A stretch of 64,000 nucleotides of DNA from Megascapheus bottae. Taxonomy: Eukaryota; Chordata; Mammalia; Rodentia; Geomyidae. The notes beneath the pieces were generated by a model, which made no database searches, was not told the DNA's origin, and was given only the letters and a program-made list of their open reading frames with translations. Shown piece by piece: positions 11,457 through 23,046 of this stretch (the first letter of the stretch is position 1; each line of letters opens with the position of its first letter). The position numbers and the translations under genes are program-made. The stretch spans positions 331,001 through 395,000 of the forward strand of contig JANJXV010000017.1 of NCBI GenBank assembly GCA_024803745.1. Reading direction: 5' to 3'.

Positions 11457-12215
11457 AGCCAGGCGTGGTGGCTCACGCCTATAATCCTAACTATTCAGGA
11501 GGCTAAGATATGAGGATTGCAGTTCAAAGCCAGCCTGGGCACTAAAGACTTTTTTTTACATTGAAGTAACCTTTATTTCACTTAGCAATGACCTGAGAAG
11601 GCAAGAGCAATGATACCTACCGGTTAGACATGCCAACAGAAAGGCATTAATGTTTCTTTTTTATTGTAATTAAAGGAGGGGTTACAGTTATATTTGCCAG
11701 ATAAAAGGTGCATTACTCCTCACAAATTGATACTGCTTCTCATGTTTTTGTCCCCATTTCCCTCTCCCTACTCCCTCCCCTCAAGTTGTTTTCCCACCTT
11801 CCTTTTCCTATTACAAATAAACATATATACAATATGCCAGGTAACAAAGTCAGATACAGTAACAATATGAGATTAACCAAATGGCAACAATAGAGAAGAG
11901 AAATAACATAGTACATTAAGAACAATAATCACATGAGATAAAACTCTTGTTTCCATATCCTAGAGATCCTTTCATTTAGCCTCATCATGTATGGCTTTAT
12001 GTAACTAGGTTTTGTGCTATTGTGATCCTCTGCTAGGAGAGTCCTAGGGGTGTACTAGTTATTATCAATCAGGGAAACCATTGAGCCTGTTAGACTTCGA
12101 GACTCTTATCTCCAATTAACCACTAGAAAACTGGAAGTGGCACTGAGGCTCAAGGGGTAGAGCTGAAATGCTCAGACAGCACCTAGGCCCAGAATTCAAG
12201 CCCAGTGATTGACCC
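11457..12215 (+). repeat. 7SL-Geo SINE split by an L1 tail insertion
   Basis: The head (gtggctcacgcctataatcc, strongly 7SL-like) runs to 11547. The element resumes at about 12092 with cgagactcttatctccaatt and the Geo half to 12215. The two pieces join in register with the family, so the 11548-12091 segment is a later insertion. Confidence 0.82.
11548..12091 (-). repeat. L1 3' UTR-like insertion inside a SINE
   Basis: It starts with a T-run (reverse of a poly-A tail) and contains tatttgccagataaaaggtg, also seen reversed at 15563-15712 and in sense near 31640-31690 and 38130-38200. The short repeat agactt at both junctions is compatible with a short TSD. Confidence 0.65.
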
Positions 12216-12329
12216 CCCCCCCAAATATATATACACACATATGGGTATAAAGTTTATGTGAAATATAAAATAACTCAATATATATGCAACCCTGCATTCA
12301 ATATCCATATGTGAAAATGGGACCAAGTA

Positions 12330-12465
12330 ACTTAAGAGGATAGATGGAATTGGGAGAGAACAATAAAAGAAATGACACTAAGATGCATTGTCCTCATAAA
12401 TGGACATGTTCAATTGAAACTACTTTATGCCACCACTTAAACATAATAAATAAATAAATAATGAA
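12330..12465 (+). repeat. Possible L1 3' UTR segment
   Basis: It contains ggagagaacaataaaagaa, cattgtcctcataaatggac and an (AAAT)n end, in the style of the L1 3' ends elsewhere in the window, but the match is weaker. Confidence 0.35.
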
Positions 12466-12999
12466 AAATATAAAATATTTATCTTCATTTTGGGTCATGA
12501 GTTGAGGATGAATATGTCTATTTTTCCTGAATTAATCAACTTCTGGCTCATCATAAGAGTAACTGCTGAAAATAATTATAGGAAATAATTATTGATCTCT
12601 ACTATGCTACATGTATTTTACAAGGACCAAAATATCTTCCTCAGACCTTTCATTAGCCATTTTAGAGATTAGGAAAAGTGGTCTTTGAGAGCCTAAATAA
12701 GGCACTGAAATCACCTACCAAGGAAGAGTCAGGCTCTTCCAAACCGTGATCAGAAATCTCAACATATTGTTCAAAATAGTTAAAATACTGAAGTTTTTAA
12801 ACAATTTATTAGGTTTATACATTAGAGAAAAATTAGGATTTAAAAAGTTTGTGTTATTAAGGTGACTTACAGAGAGGTTGACACTTCATAAGTTAGATAA
12901 TGAGTACATTTTTTGGGGGCACCCTTTTTTGATAGACACTTATCTCTGTCCCTTATAGCTTTTTTGCTTTCTTGAGTGGGAATAAAAAGATAACAGTAG

Positions 13000-13196
13000 G
13001 GCCGGGAGTTTGGCCTACTGGTTGAGTGTTTGCCTAGCATGCACGAGACCTGGGTTTGATTCCTTGGCACCACATATACATAGAAAAAGCCAGAAGTGGT
13101 GCTGTGGCTCAAGTGGTAGAGCTCTAACCTTGAGAAAGCCCAAGGACAGTGCTTAGGCCCTGAGTTCAAGGCCCAGGACTGGCAAAAAACAAAAGG
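13000..13196 (+). repeat. IDL-Geo SINE
   Basis: A full copy: gggccgggagtttggcctac head, linker ccacatatacatagaaaaag, and Geo half ending gcccaggactggcaaaa. Confidence 0.93.
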
Positions 13197-13541
13197 TAAA
13201 AGTGCTTTTGGGTGCATATCTCTATCTTCTCTGAGTAAATAATTATCATATGCTAGATATGTGTATACACATATGTAATATATTAAATATTACATTAAAT
13301 TTTGTGAGAATTTAAATTTGCAGATTCCTAAGCATCTAAGATATAAGTGAATGTCATCAATTCCCTCAGTAATTTGTTTTATCAAAACAAACATGAAATT
13401 TTAACCCCTGAATTATCCATAGTGCAATGAATTCCTTATAAGAAACAACAAAGTGGCAAATCCATCTGCAGGAGATAATTTGAAATTTTCTGTTTCCCTT
13501 AAAGTCCTGTCTCCTAGGAAATGGCTTCTTGTTTTCATTTA

Positions 13542-13543
<2 letters not shown>

Positions 13544-13582
<39 letters not shown>
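13544..13582. repeat. (GT)n microsatellite
   Basis: About 19-20 uninterrupted GT units. Confidence 0.97.
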
Positions 13583-13584
<2 letters not shown>

Positions 13585-13943
13585 CAGCTTTCTCCAGCAT
13601 CCTCAGTTCTGTAGCTTTTACACACTACTACCCAAGTAACAATCCAACAAGTGTTATGTCTGGTGGATCCTAGCATACCAAGGACTTGTACTTCTTGGAA
13701 CACTGTACAGGGGGGAAAATTGTGTTTGTATACTGAGGGCATAGTTTCCCCAGATCTGAGTACCTGCCAAGAACTATAGAAGGTTTATAATACACATCCT
13801 GGGGTCAAAGGCTGAAAATTGTGCATATGGAAATCACCAAATTAAAAATAAGAATATTAATTTTCATTCAAAATCATCCTTCCAAAATAGCAGATGGCCT
13901 AAGGACTTCATTTTTCAGTGGACTTTATTGTTAAGTTAAAAGC

Positions 13944-13975
<32 letters not shown>

Positions 13976-14039
13976 AAAACTAGTCACATCAAGACACAGT
14001 TGTAAGTCTTAAAACATGAGTTGTTCTGGGCATCCACCA

Positions 14040-14118
14040 TTTGCTTCTACATTCCTCCCTATTCAGGAGACTGAGACCAATTGTAGTTTGATGCTATCCT
14101 GAGAAGAAAAGTCTATGA
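14040..14118 (+). repeat. 7SL-like SINE head fragment
   Basis: ctattcaggagactgagac and gaaaagtctatgaga recall the 7SL-Geo head and the start of its linker. It is diverged and lacks the Geo half. Confidence 0.45.
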
Positions 14119-14281
14119 GATGTACTCTCCAATTAAAGTTCAAGCTTTACTGTCAACACACAGACACACAGACACCCCTCCCCCGAACCACATGCTTTCT
14201 TTGGAGAACCTGGCCCTGCTGAACCTACTCGTATGCCTTCCTCACCTATCTTTACATAAACACTGTATTAAAATTACAAAT

Positions 14282-14475
14282 GGCCAGGAATTTGGCCTAG
14301 TGGTAGAGCGCTTGCCTAGCATGCACGAAGACCCCAGTCCGATTCCTGGGCACCACAAATATAGAAAAAGCTGAAGTGGTGCTGAGGCTCAAGTGGTAGA
14401 GCCTTGAGAAAGCTTAAGGACAGTGCTCAGGCCCTGAGTTCAAGCCCAGGACTAGCAAAAAAATAAAAATAAAAA
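14282..14475 (+). repeat. IDL-Geo SINE
   Basis: Head tttggcctagtggtagagcg. The Geo half lacks about 10 bases (ggtagagccttgagaaag instead of ggtagagctctagccttgag). The A-rich tail ends near 14475. Confidence 0.92.
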
Positions 14476-15047
14476 GAGAATTAAGATATTATAGTTATTT
14501 ACTGTTTAAAAAATCCAAAAAAAAATTGCAATTAACTCATCTATAATATATTGTAAGTAATGAGTACATCAACAGAATAACAAGCTTTTTGTTGAATGTT
14601 AACATTTATTCCAACTTATAAACCCCCAGAATCAAAATTTACAAATAATGATATTATCACTTACAACAAAGGAAGATACTGTGCAGCTAAGCAGGCATAG
14701 ATGTAAATGTCTGCAAACCTAGACTGCCTGAAGGGCAGCAAGACTGAATCAAGCACGTTCTCTGTGTGTAATATGTCAAGGAAAATACATCAACCCACCA
14801 CCCATGAAAACTATTTAGGGTTCATTATTAACTAGTGGACTGATTAGAAAGCAATGGACCAGTGCTTTATTGAGTGGAACTATTTTGACCCTGCATCTTG
14901 AAATACCAGCATGTAAGCCCAATTTCCTAAATCCATTCAAATCAGAATTATACATTATCTGATTGTCTTTTCAGAGGAAAAGATTATATTCAGACTCTCT
15001 TCACCAAATCACCAAGCCAATTTGAAGGGTTTAAGATAGCAATATTT

Positions 15048-15250
15048 GGGGCCAGGAGCATGGCCTAAAGGTAGAGTGCTTGCCTAGCACGCACAAAGTA
15101 CAGGGTTCAATTCCTCGGTACCACATACACAGATAAAGCTAGAAGTGGTGCCATGGCTCAAGTAGTAGAGTGCTAGCCTTGAGAAAGCCCAAGGACAGTG
15201 CCCAGGTCCTGAGTTTAAGCCCCAGGACTGGCAAACAGAAAAGGAAAAAT
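15048..15250 (+). repeat. IDL-Geo SINE with 15-bp TSD
   Basis: A full copy flanked by aagatagcaatattt (15033-15047) and aagataacaatattt (15251-15265), 14 of 15 identical. Confidence 0.93.
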
Positions 15251-15562
15251 AAGATAACAATATTTAATTCTCAATTAGCAAATAATTCTGATAATGAGCT
15301 ATCTCCATTGGAAATTTCAAGCAGCCTCAAATCTATCTGCCCAATTCAAATCCATAATCTTTTCCCAATTTAGTCCTTTGAAATTCCCCTATTTATGAGC
15401 ATAATAGCCTATATCAAACTGCAGACAGAAAATAAGGAAATCTTCATATTTCCCTCTTCTTTTATTACCATTTCAGATAATATCATAGTAAATTAATTTG
15501 TAAACTAAATACTTTTCCAATGCTCGTCCTTCTTGCCATTACTCTTCTAACCATATCTTCTT

Positions 15563-15712
15563 TTTTTTTTTACTTTCTTTTTTTTTATTGTAATTAGTAA
15601 AAGGGTTACATGATATTTGCCAGATAGAAGGTGCATTAATTCACATACATTGATACCCTTTCACATGTCTTGGTACCCATTTCCCTCCCCCCCCACACCC
15701 CCCACCCGTCTT
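15563..15712 (-). repeat. Very short L1 3'-tail insertion with perfect TSD
   Basis: Only about 150 bp of L1 3' UTR inserted in reverse (T-run, then gttacatgatatttgccaga, ending in a C-rich stretch). Perfect copies of taaccatatcttctt flank it at 15548-15562 and 15713-15727. The polarity of the T-run shows minus orientation. Confidence 0.85.
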
Positions 15713-16189
15713 TAACCATATCTTCTTAGCAGCTCCTTCTCCTGTTCATATGACTAGATCCTAACTAGTTCCTTTCATTTTGTCTCCCATAGATTGCCCT
15801 CTCATATCTTTTCTCCAGTCACCTGGCACTAGTCTCAGTTCCAACTATGTATCATAGGCCTTCATGTTCCTGGAATCTACACCACTCTTTCCTTGACTAT
15901 CTCCAGCCCTCCCAGGGTATATTTTTGTCAGTCAATGTTGCTTTTCTTCAGGGAATTCTTCTGTGAATCATCCTCTAGTCAGGCTCATATGTATCACTGT
16001 ACACTGTGACTTTCTCCAATAAAACCTGTGTAATTATTGATTAATGCTTGGATCCCTATCTGACTGCATTATGATTTACAAGAGGAACCAGTCTTTTTTA
16101 TTGCAATTGTTAGTCATATTTATATCCTCAGTGATTATAGAGCCTTGAATTAAGAGTCATCCTGAAAATTTTGCAAAATTAAGAGTAAT

Positions 16190-16432
16190 AGGCTGGGTGC
16201 CAGTGGCTCACATCTGTAATCCTAGCTACTCAGAAGGCTATGATCAGAGGATGGGGGTTCAAAACCAGCCTGGGCATAAATGTCCATGAGACTCATCTCC
16301 AATTAATCACCAGAAAACTGGAAGCAACACTGTGACTCAAGTGGCAAAGCAACAGCCTTGAGCTGAAGAGGTCGGGGACAGCACCCAGGCCCACTGTTCA
16401 AGCCCCACAATCGACTGGAAAAAAAAAAAAAG
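16190..16432 (+). repeat. 7SL-Geo SINE
   Basis: Head gtggctcacatctgtaatcc, linker catctccaattaatcaccag, Geo half with gccttgagctgaagaggtcg and gttcaagcccc, then an A-tail. agagtaat is repeated on both flanks (about 16182-16189 and 16433-16440), a probable TSD. Confidence 0.92.
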
Positions 16433-16444
16433 AGAGTAATGGAA

Positions 16445-16815
16445 GTGGACATTAAATGAAACTCTACTAAATGAACTCCAGGATATGGAAATAAGAAGTT
16501 TATCTTTGTGATTATTGTTCTTAATGTACTATGGGAAGTTATTGCTTTTCTTTCCCTATGGTTTATTTCATGCTGCTACTGTATGTTACTTTGGTACCTG
16601 GCATATTATATACAGATATATATGTCAATTTGTTTACTTAAAATCTGGAAGGGAAGGGAAAAGATAATTGGGAGGGGTGGGGGGAGGAGAAAGGGAGAAA
16701 AACATGGGAAGGGGTATCAATGTTCAAGAAATAATGTACCCACTACCTGATGAATGCAACTGTAACCCCTTAGCATGTCACCCTGACAATAAAATACAAT
16801 TTAAAAAAAAAGAAT
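16445..16815 (+). repeat. L1 3' UTR-like segment
   Basis: ccaggatatggaaataagaa, a long pyrimidine-rich part, ggggtatcaatgttc, tgtaaccccttagcatgtca and an A-rich end. The same series, with differences, occurs at 31415-31710. Confidence 0.6.
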
Positions 16816-17200
16816 TAGATGGAAAGAAGAACCACTGAGTATTAGTTAGAATGTCATTGTCTTGGACAAAGGACTCCAGATCAGATCACTTCATGACATT
16901 TTTTTTCCAGTTTCTTAGGGGTCACAATACCATGTATTATGAACCTTGCAAACTGCCCTTGGTAGCCAAGTAGAATCTCTTTTTTACAAGGAAAAATATT
17001 TGACAACAAAATGACAGGTAACTCTAGGTATCTGTATTGTCTAGGACAGAAGTAGTGAAGTCTAGGGTTAGACTGCCAAAACACAAATCCGTGGCATTCT
17101 CTTTTTCTCACTAACGAAACACCTGCTCCATATTTTAAATATTTTGAACCTTTTTGTCCTAAAATGTATTAAGCATACTATGAACCAAGTCAAAAGAAAG

Positions 17201-17406
17201 GGGGCCTGGAGTTTGGCCTAGTGGTAAAGCGCTTGCCTAGCATGCATGAAGACCCGGTTCGATTCCTCGGTACTTCATACATAGAAAAAAAGCTGGAAGT
17301 GGTGCTGAGGCTCAAGTGGTAGAGCTGTAACCTTGAGAAAGTCGAAGGACAGGGATCAGGCCTTGAGCTCAAGCCCAGGACTGGCAAAAAAAAAAAAAAA
17401 AAAAAA
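17201..17406 (+). repeat. IDL-Geo SINE
   Basis: A complete copy with an uninterrupted tail of about 20 A residues, suggesting a rather recent insertion. Confidence 0.94.
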
Positions 17407-17556
17407 GATAGTCAATGCGGTAATGTTTTCTATCATTAAAAAATGACAATCCTTTGTCAGATGCTGGTAATGCACATCTGTAATCCTAGCTACTCTGAAG
17501 GCAGGAAAGTTGGCGATACTCTTGTGTCTAACCAAACATCAGAAAATCGGAAGTGG

Positions 17557-17750
17557 GGGCTGGGAATGTGGCTTAGTGGTAGAAAGCTTGCCTAGCATGC
17601 ATGAAGCCCTGGATTTGATTCCTCAGTACCACATAAATAGAATAAGCTAGAAGTGGCACTGTCTCTCAAGTGGTAGAATGTTATCTTTAAGAAAAAGAGG
17701 CTCAGGCATAGTGCTCAGGCCCTGAGTTCAAGCCCAGGACTGGCAAAGAA
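17557..17750 (+). repeat. IDL-Geo SINE nested in 7SL-Geo
   Basis: A full head and Geo half. The A-rich tail has grown into the purine tract that follows. Confidence 0.9.
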
Positions 17751-17898
17751 AGAAAGGGAAAGAGAGAGAGAAAGAGGAGGGGCAGGGAAGGAGGGAGGAG
17801 GAAGAGGAGGAAGGAAGGAAGGAAGGAAGGAAGGAAGGAAGGAAGGAAGGAAGGAAGGAAGGAAAGAAAGAAAGGAAGGAAAAGGAAAAGGAAAGATA
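17750..17898. repeat. (GGAA)n/(GA)n purine tract
   Basis: Pure purines on the plus strand, with about 13 GGAA units near 17810-17864. It begins exactly at the SINE tail, so the microsatellite probably arose from that tail. Confidence 0.95.
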
Positions 17899-18639
17899 AT
17901 TAGGAATGGCACTGTGGCTCAAAATAGTAGAGCCTTGAGTAAAAAAACAGTAACAGTTTAGGGCCATAGTCCAGGCCCTGAGTTTCAGCCCTACAACTGA
18001 CAAAAAAACAAAAAAACAAAACAACAAAAAAAGACCACTCTCTATTATGGAGTGCTTAGTGGTTAGTGAAATATTTTCATCGATGTTTCCACCTTTTGGC
18101 TAGAAGTTTTGTGTCATAAATTCAATTTCCATGTCAAACTATAGTCCTTTAAATACTTTCACTGGCATAAAAAAATAATTGTACAGTACTACATTTTTCC
18201 CTATTTTTCTTTTACAGTCCCTTAGTGAACCCTAGATTGGCTTATTTTCAGGTTGTTATTTCATTTATAACTGTCACAAATATTTGCATGTATTAGTGGC
18301 ATACCATGTAATGTTTGCATGTAAGTTGTACATTGTGCAATGATCAAGCTAGGATTCTAAACATATCTGTACCCTAAATGTTTTATCTTTTTGTTGTTGT
18401 TTTAAAAACATTTGTGTTTTTCTCTCCTGGCTGTTTGGAAATATATTATGCAATGTTGCCAAGTGTAATCATGCCACTGTGCACTAGAACACCAGAACAT
18501 GCTCCTGCTGCCCCTCGTTACTATAAACACACTGTTCTCTTCCCATCCATTTTCTCTCTCCTCTTCAGAATCTCCTCCAGAATCTCCTTCAGAATCATCC
18601 ATGTTGCTGGAAATAGCAGAATTTTGTTGTTGTTTTATT

Positions 18640-18880
18640 TTGATTGTATGATGGTTCTGGAGCTTGAACTCAGTGCTTTGGCACTGTTCCTGAACTTCTT
18701 TTGGCTCAAGGCAAGGGCTCTATCAATTGAGCCATAGCACCACTTCTGGATTTTTCCATGTAGTTTATTGGAGATAAGCGTTTCACTAACTTTCCTGCCC
18801 TGGCTGGCTTCAAACCACAATCTTCTGCTTTCAACCTGCTGAGTAGCTAGGATTATAGCCTTGTGCCACTGGTGCTAGCA
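18640..18880 (-). repeat. 7SL-Geo SINE
   Basis: Plus-strand order is Geo (gagcttgaactcagtgcttt), linker (gtagtttattggagataag), head (gctgagtagctaggattata). The whole is in minus orientation and moderately diverged. Confidence 0.88.
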
Positions 18881-19239
18881 AAAGTTTGTAAGACTTATAT
18901 ACAGTGACAAAAGTTGTTTCTTTACCTTTACTTCTGTGATAGCATGCCCTTTTTTTAAAAGGCAGTGCTATAAATTTTTAGCAATGTTTACTTGGCAGTT
19001 TGGTATATAAACTTTTAGTTCATAGTGTATTTTAGGAAAGGACTTTGTATCCAACACTAGCATTGTCTTTTGCAAGCTTATTAACACTATACAATTGATA
19101 AACACATTACTTAATATTAGGTGACTGGAATTCTCAATATTGTTTGGATGCTTATGTCTAGTGCTCAACAGACCTATTTGTAAAATATATCAATTCTTAA
19201 TCTGAATATATTCACAAGTCTACTTTAAAGATAGATTTA

Positions 19240-19442
19240 CTGGGGGAGTTTTGCCTCATGGTAGAGTGCTTGCCTAGCATGCATGAAGATCCAGGTTCGA
19301 GTCCTTGGTACCACATACATAGAAAAAAGCCAGAAGTGGTGCTGTGGCTCAAGTGGCAGAACTCTAGCCTTGAGAAAAACCCAAGGACAGTGCTCAGGCC
19401 CTGAGCCTAAGCCCAGGACTGGCAAAAAAAAAAAAAAAAAAA
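19240..19442 (+). repeat. IDL-Geo SINE
   Basis: A complete copy with a run of about 19 A residues at the 3' end. Confidence 0.93.
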
Positions 19443-19483
19443 GACTCAATGATGCTGTAAATATCTTTAAAAAATAATTTCAA

Positions 19484-19697
19484 ATGCTGGGAGCCAGTGG
19501 CTCATACCTGTAATCCTAGCTACTCAGGAGGCTGAGATCTGGTTCAAAGTCAGCCCAGGTAAGAAAGTCTGTGAGAGCAAACTACTTAGAAAAGACTAGA
19601 AATGGTGCTGTGGCCCAAATGGTAGAGCACTAGCCTTGAGCAGGAAGAGGCTCAAGGGCAGCACCTAGGTCCTGAGTTTAAACCCCAGAACTAGCAT
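19484..19697 (+). repeat. 7SL-Geo SINE
   Basis: Head gtggctcatacctgtaatcc, a short gap in the gaggatc region, and a Geo half with gcactagccttgagcaggaa and gagtttaaacccc. Confidence 0.85.
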
Positions 19698-19915
19698 GTG
19701 GTTCATGCCTGTAATTATAGTTATTCTGTAGGCTGAGATCTGAGAATCAAGGTTCCAAACAAGCTCCGACAAGAAAGTCTGAGAGAGGTTTACCTTCAAT
19801 TAGCAAAAAGTTGACACAGAACTATGGCTTAAGTAGTATAGTGCCACCGTTGAATGGAGAAAGCTAACAGACAGTACCTAGACTTGTGAGTTCAAAGTCT
19901 AGTACTAGCACACAT
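19698..19915 (+). repeat. Second 7SL-Geo SINE in tandem
   Basis: It follows the previous copy directly, in the same direction: gttcatgcctgtaattatag, linker taccttcaattagcaaaaag, and a worn Geo half with ggcttaagtagtatagtgcc and gagttcaaag. Confidence 0.75.
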
Positions 19916-19919
19916 CAAA

Positions 19920-20026
19920 GGGAATGAACAAAAGGAAGAAAGAGAACAAAGAAAAAGAGAGAAAGAGATGAAGGAAGGAAAGAGAGAAAGAAAGAAGAAG
20001 GAAAGAAAGGAAAAGAGGAAGGAAAG
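19920..20026. repeat. GA-rich purine tract
   Basis: Irregular (GAAA)/(GGAA) purines after the SINE tail, probably tail-derived. Confidence 0.85.
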
Positions 20027-22370
20027 ACTGATTTTAAGAGGTTGATTTTTAGATTCTGCACTCTCACATCCAAGAGGTTGTATTTCAAGTTCACTTTACT
20101 CATTCCCATTCCATTGTGGTTGCTTCTTTAAGCATTCCCCATATCAAGAGTAGCCTAACAAGAGGACTCAGTAGTAACATCAAGGCTGAATCACAAGTTG
20201 TAAGCCCTGGGGTTGTGGAAGCATCTGAAGTGAAGAAAGATATTGAGCAAAACAACATCTTCAAAGGTAACCTTGATGTCAGAATATGCTGGGAAGTAGC
20301 AGGGGATTCAGGATATGCCAATTTGCTTTTCTTACAGGGATAAATGGGCTAAGGATATATGGATAGGTTGGAAAACATTTTCAAGTTTGAAATGAATACG
20401 AAATCTTGGGTGATAATGTTTGGTGAGGATTAGGGAGGAAGCTAGATTCACAATTGGAAGTAGCCAATCTCCATTTTAGAAGCCTAGACTGCCTGGTGGG
20501 CTTTTTAAATGCTGACAAAGGTCTAGCAGACTTCAATTGGGCAATCTGATTTTCTTTTACCTGTTACTCTGATGGAATATCAAAGGAATGATTCTTTCTT
20601 GGATTTTGAAAAACAGTTCTTCTTCCAGACTAACAGCGTTTTTCACTTTTCACAACCATAAAAATGCTGTAGTAAACAGGTGTGGTTTTCGAAAACAGCC
20701 AACTCATTTAGAAATATTTTGAACTAGAGGAAATACAGCAAAGTGATGGTCTAGTTACTCTTTGGGACTTGCTTTTGTCTTCTACTTTCTGAACATTCTT
20801 ATCCTGTGACTATTTTATAATATAGAATTTTAAAATTTAAAAAGAAAAAGAAGACTCAAAAGCAGACTCAACTCTCCAAGGATAAACTCTTCAAACAGCT
20901 AATCTATTCTTTCATTGTTCTGCTATGAGGGATGCATAATTCTATCTACAGTAGTTCTTTCATTTAAAAACACCAATATAACTTTTAAAGTTATTATTAT
21001 TTTTACTTTTGTTTCTTTGCCTATTGTCAACATGCCTTCCTTTTATCCAAGTTTAGATTTCAGCCTTCAGAAAATTGCTCCAAGATTTTAACGTGCAGAA
21101 TTTCATTTTTTTTTCTGTCCATTTCAATTTCCTTTAGCAATTTAGCACTTCTTCTCAGCTCGCACATATAGAAAAAGCAGAGAAATTTCTTAACACCCCT
21201 TTGGCAAATCACATGAAAGAACAGCCACTGTTTCTAGTTGCATGCTTTAGGCAGAGCTATATTTCAAATAATGAGCAGCAACACAGAGGAAAAGTAGAAT
21301 TTTTAAAAAGTCCTTTCTAAGCTGCTCTTTCAAGTGAGATGGAAAGCAAATCCAAGCCAAAATTATATCAATTATACACAGTAATATAAGAGTAATGTAT
21401 ATCTCAATAATACAAATAACATAACTCTTAACTAGCTATTGATTCTTAGAAAAATATCAAAAATATTGTATTTTAACATTCACATGTGCCTGGTCAATTT
21501 TTAGTCAAAATAAAGTCATATGTTCTCCCTCAAATGCAACTCAGAGAAAGACTGTAAATCTCAATGTGTACAACTACTTCTAGTGAAGTACTAAATTTGA
21601 AAGCTGTATGTGAGCTTGCACTGAGAAAATTTACTTAGTTTTAGACAATATGCTTTTTAAATATTCACATTTCTCTAAGGTTTACTTTTGTTTAGGACAC
21701 AAATTACAATGTATTTAAAGGTGGAAAAATGCATGAAGCCAAAAGAAAATATATATAATTTTAATGATGTGAATTAAATTTACATTATCTTGTACTTATG
21801 AGTCAATGTTTATTTGGAATCCTTTGTACAACTACTTAAAAATAACAAAAGTTAAAATACATTTAAATTATTTTAATTCAAACAAGTTACAATTTTCTTT
21901 TTACCCAAAAGAAAATTTTTATTTCTAAACTTTGAAGTTAATAGAAAATAACGGGAGCAACACAATGCCAGTAACTGCAAATAACTTAGGTTATATAATC
22001 CTTCAATATGGAATGTATTTACATATGAACTTATAAGTAAAACTTTGTAACAATAGAATGGGAATTTATATTAATTTGTTTACACTAATACATTTTTCTC
22101 TGTTCACTCTGAGCATGTCCTGAAACTTTCCTTTGTCTTTGTTATTATATCCAGCAAGACCAGTACTTGCTTTTCACACAGATTCTTGCTTTTTCCCCAA
22201 TAAGAACATGTTTGCTTTGTAATTGCCGAACCTAAAAGGGTTGACCATTTTTAAGCTTTAGGACTGCACGTACACACACAAGATTTTTTAAAAAAGAAAA
22301 CTTAAAGGACAGAGAAATTTTGCCCACATGTACACACACTAACACATCAAATAAGGAAAGTATTTTTTAC
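20027..22370. other. 2.3 kb repeat-poor AT-rich stretch
   Basis: No SINE or L1 was recognised. A 75-codon open frame at 20116-20343 has no family signature I know. The rest is AT-rich unique sequence without tandem repeats. It is a candidate for conserved non-coding DNA or a 3' UTR-like transcript region, but nothing in the sequence proves either. Confidence 0.35.
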
Positions 22371-22384
22371 TTTGTTTGCTTTTT

Positions 22385-22599
22385 CTTTTCTTTTCTTTCC
22401 CCCCTCCCCCAACCCTCGGGTCCTGGGGACTGAACTCAGGGCCTTAGTACTGTCCTTGGGCTATTCTCAAGGCTAGTGCTCTACCACTTGAACCACTGTA
22501 CCACTTCTGGTTTTTCTACTTATGTGGTACTGAGGAATAGAACCCAGGTCTTCATGCATGCTAGGCAAGCACTCTGCCACAAGGCCAAACTCTTGGCCT
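22385..22599 (-). repeat. IDL-Geo SINE with TSD
   Basis: Plus-strand order is pyrimidine tail, Geo (gaactcagggccttagtact), then ID head reversed (tgctaggcaagcactctgcc, ccaaactcttggcc). tttgtttgcttttc occurs on both sides (22371-22384 and 22600-22613), a 14-bp target-site duplication. Confidence 0.93.
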
Positions 22600-22847
22600 T
22601 TTGTTTGCTTTTCAGAATACATTATTTTGTATTTTCCCTTGCTAATTGTATTAATAGCTGCTATAAAAATCAAGAATTTTATTACCTTTGATTACCTTTA
22701 ATAGCTGTAAAAGGGAATTGATGGTCTACAAATCAATTAATGAATACACTCCATCTTGGTTGATGTCACTCCTTTCATTGTTCTCACCCATCCCTTCCAG
22801 TACAGTCTCTCCCCTCAATTATTTTAATTTCTTAAGATATGCTTTAA

Positions 22848-23046
22848 GAACTGGGAGTCTGGCCTAGTAATAGAGTGCTTGCCTAGCATGCACGTAGACC
22901 CGAGTTCGATTCCTTGGTACCAAATATTTAGAAAAAGCCAAAAGGGGTGCTGAGGCTCAAGTGGTAGAGTTCTAGCCTTGAGAAAAATCCAAGGACAGTC
23001 CTCAGGCCCTGAGCTTAAGCCCAGGACTGCCCCCCCCCCCCAAAAA
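22848..23046 (+). repeat. IDL-Geo SINE inside L1, with TSD
   Basis: A complete copy with a C-run before its A-tail. It is flanked by aagatatgctttaa (22834-22847) and aagatatgcgttaa (23047-23060), 13 of 14 identical. Confidence 0.93.

Larger units (their letters stand above)
17457..18020 (+). repeat. 7SL-Geo SINE split by an IDL-Geo insertion
   Basis: The head (cacatctgtaatcctagcta) runs to about 17556, ending atcggaagtgg. It resumes at about 17905 with ggaatggcactgtggctcaa and ends in an A-rich tail after caactgac. The break falls inside the conserved 'ggaagtggcactg' word, whose first part is partly repeated at the return point. Confidence 0.8.

Noticed and set aside
20116..20343. A possible 75-codon gene
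   Set aside because: There is no signature, no nearby promoter or splice evidence, and the opposite strand is open over the same stretch.
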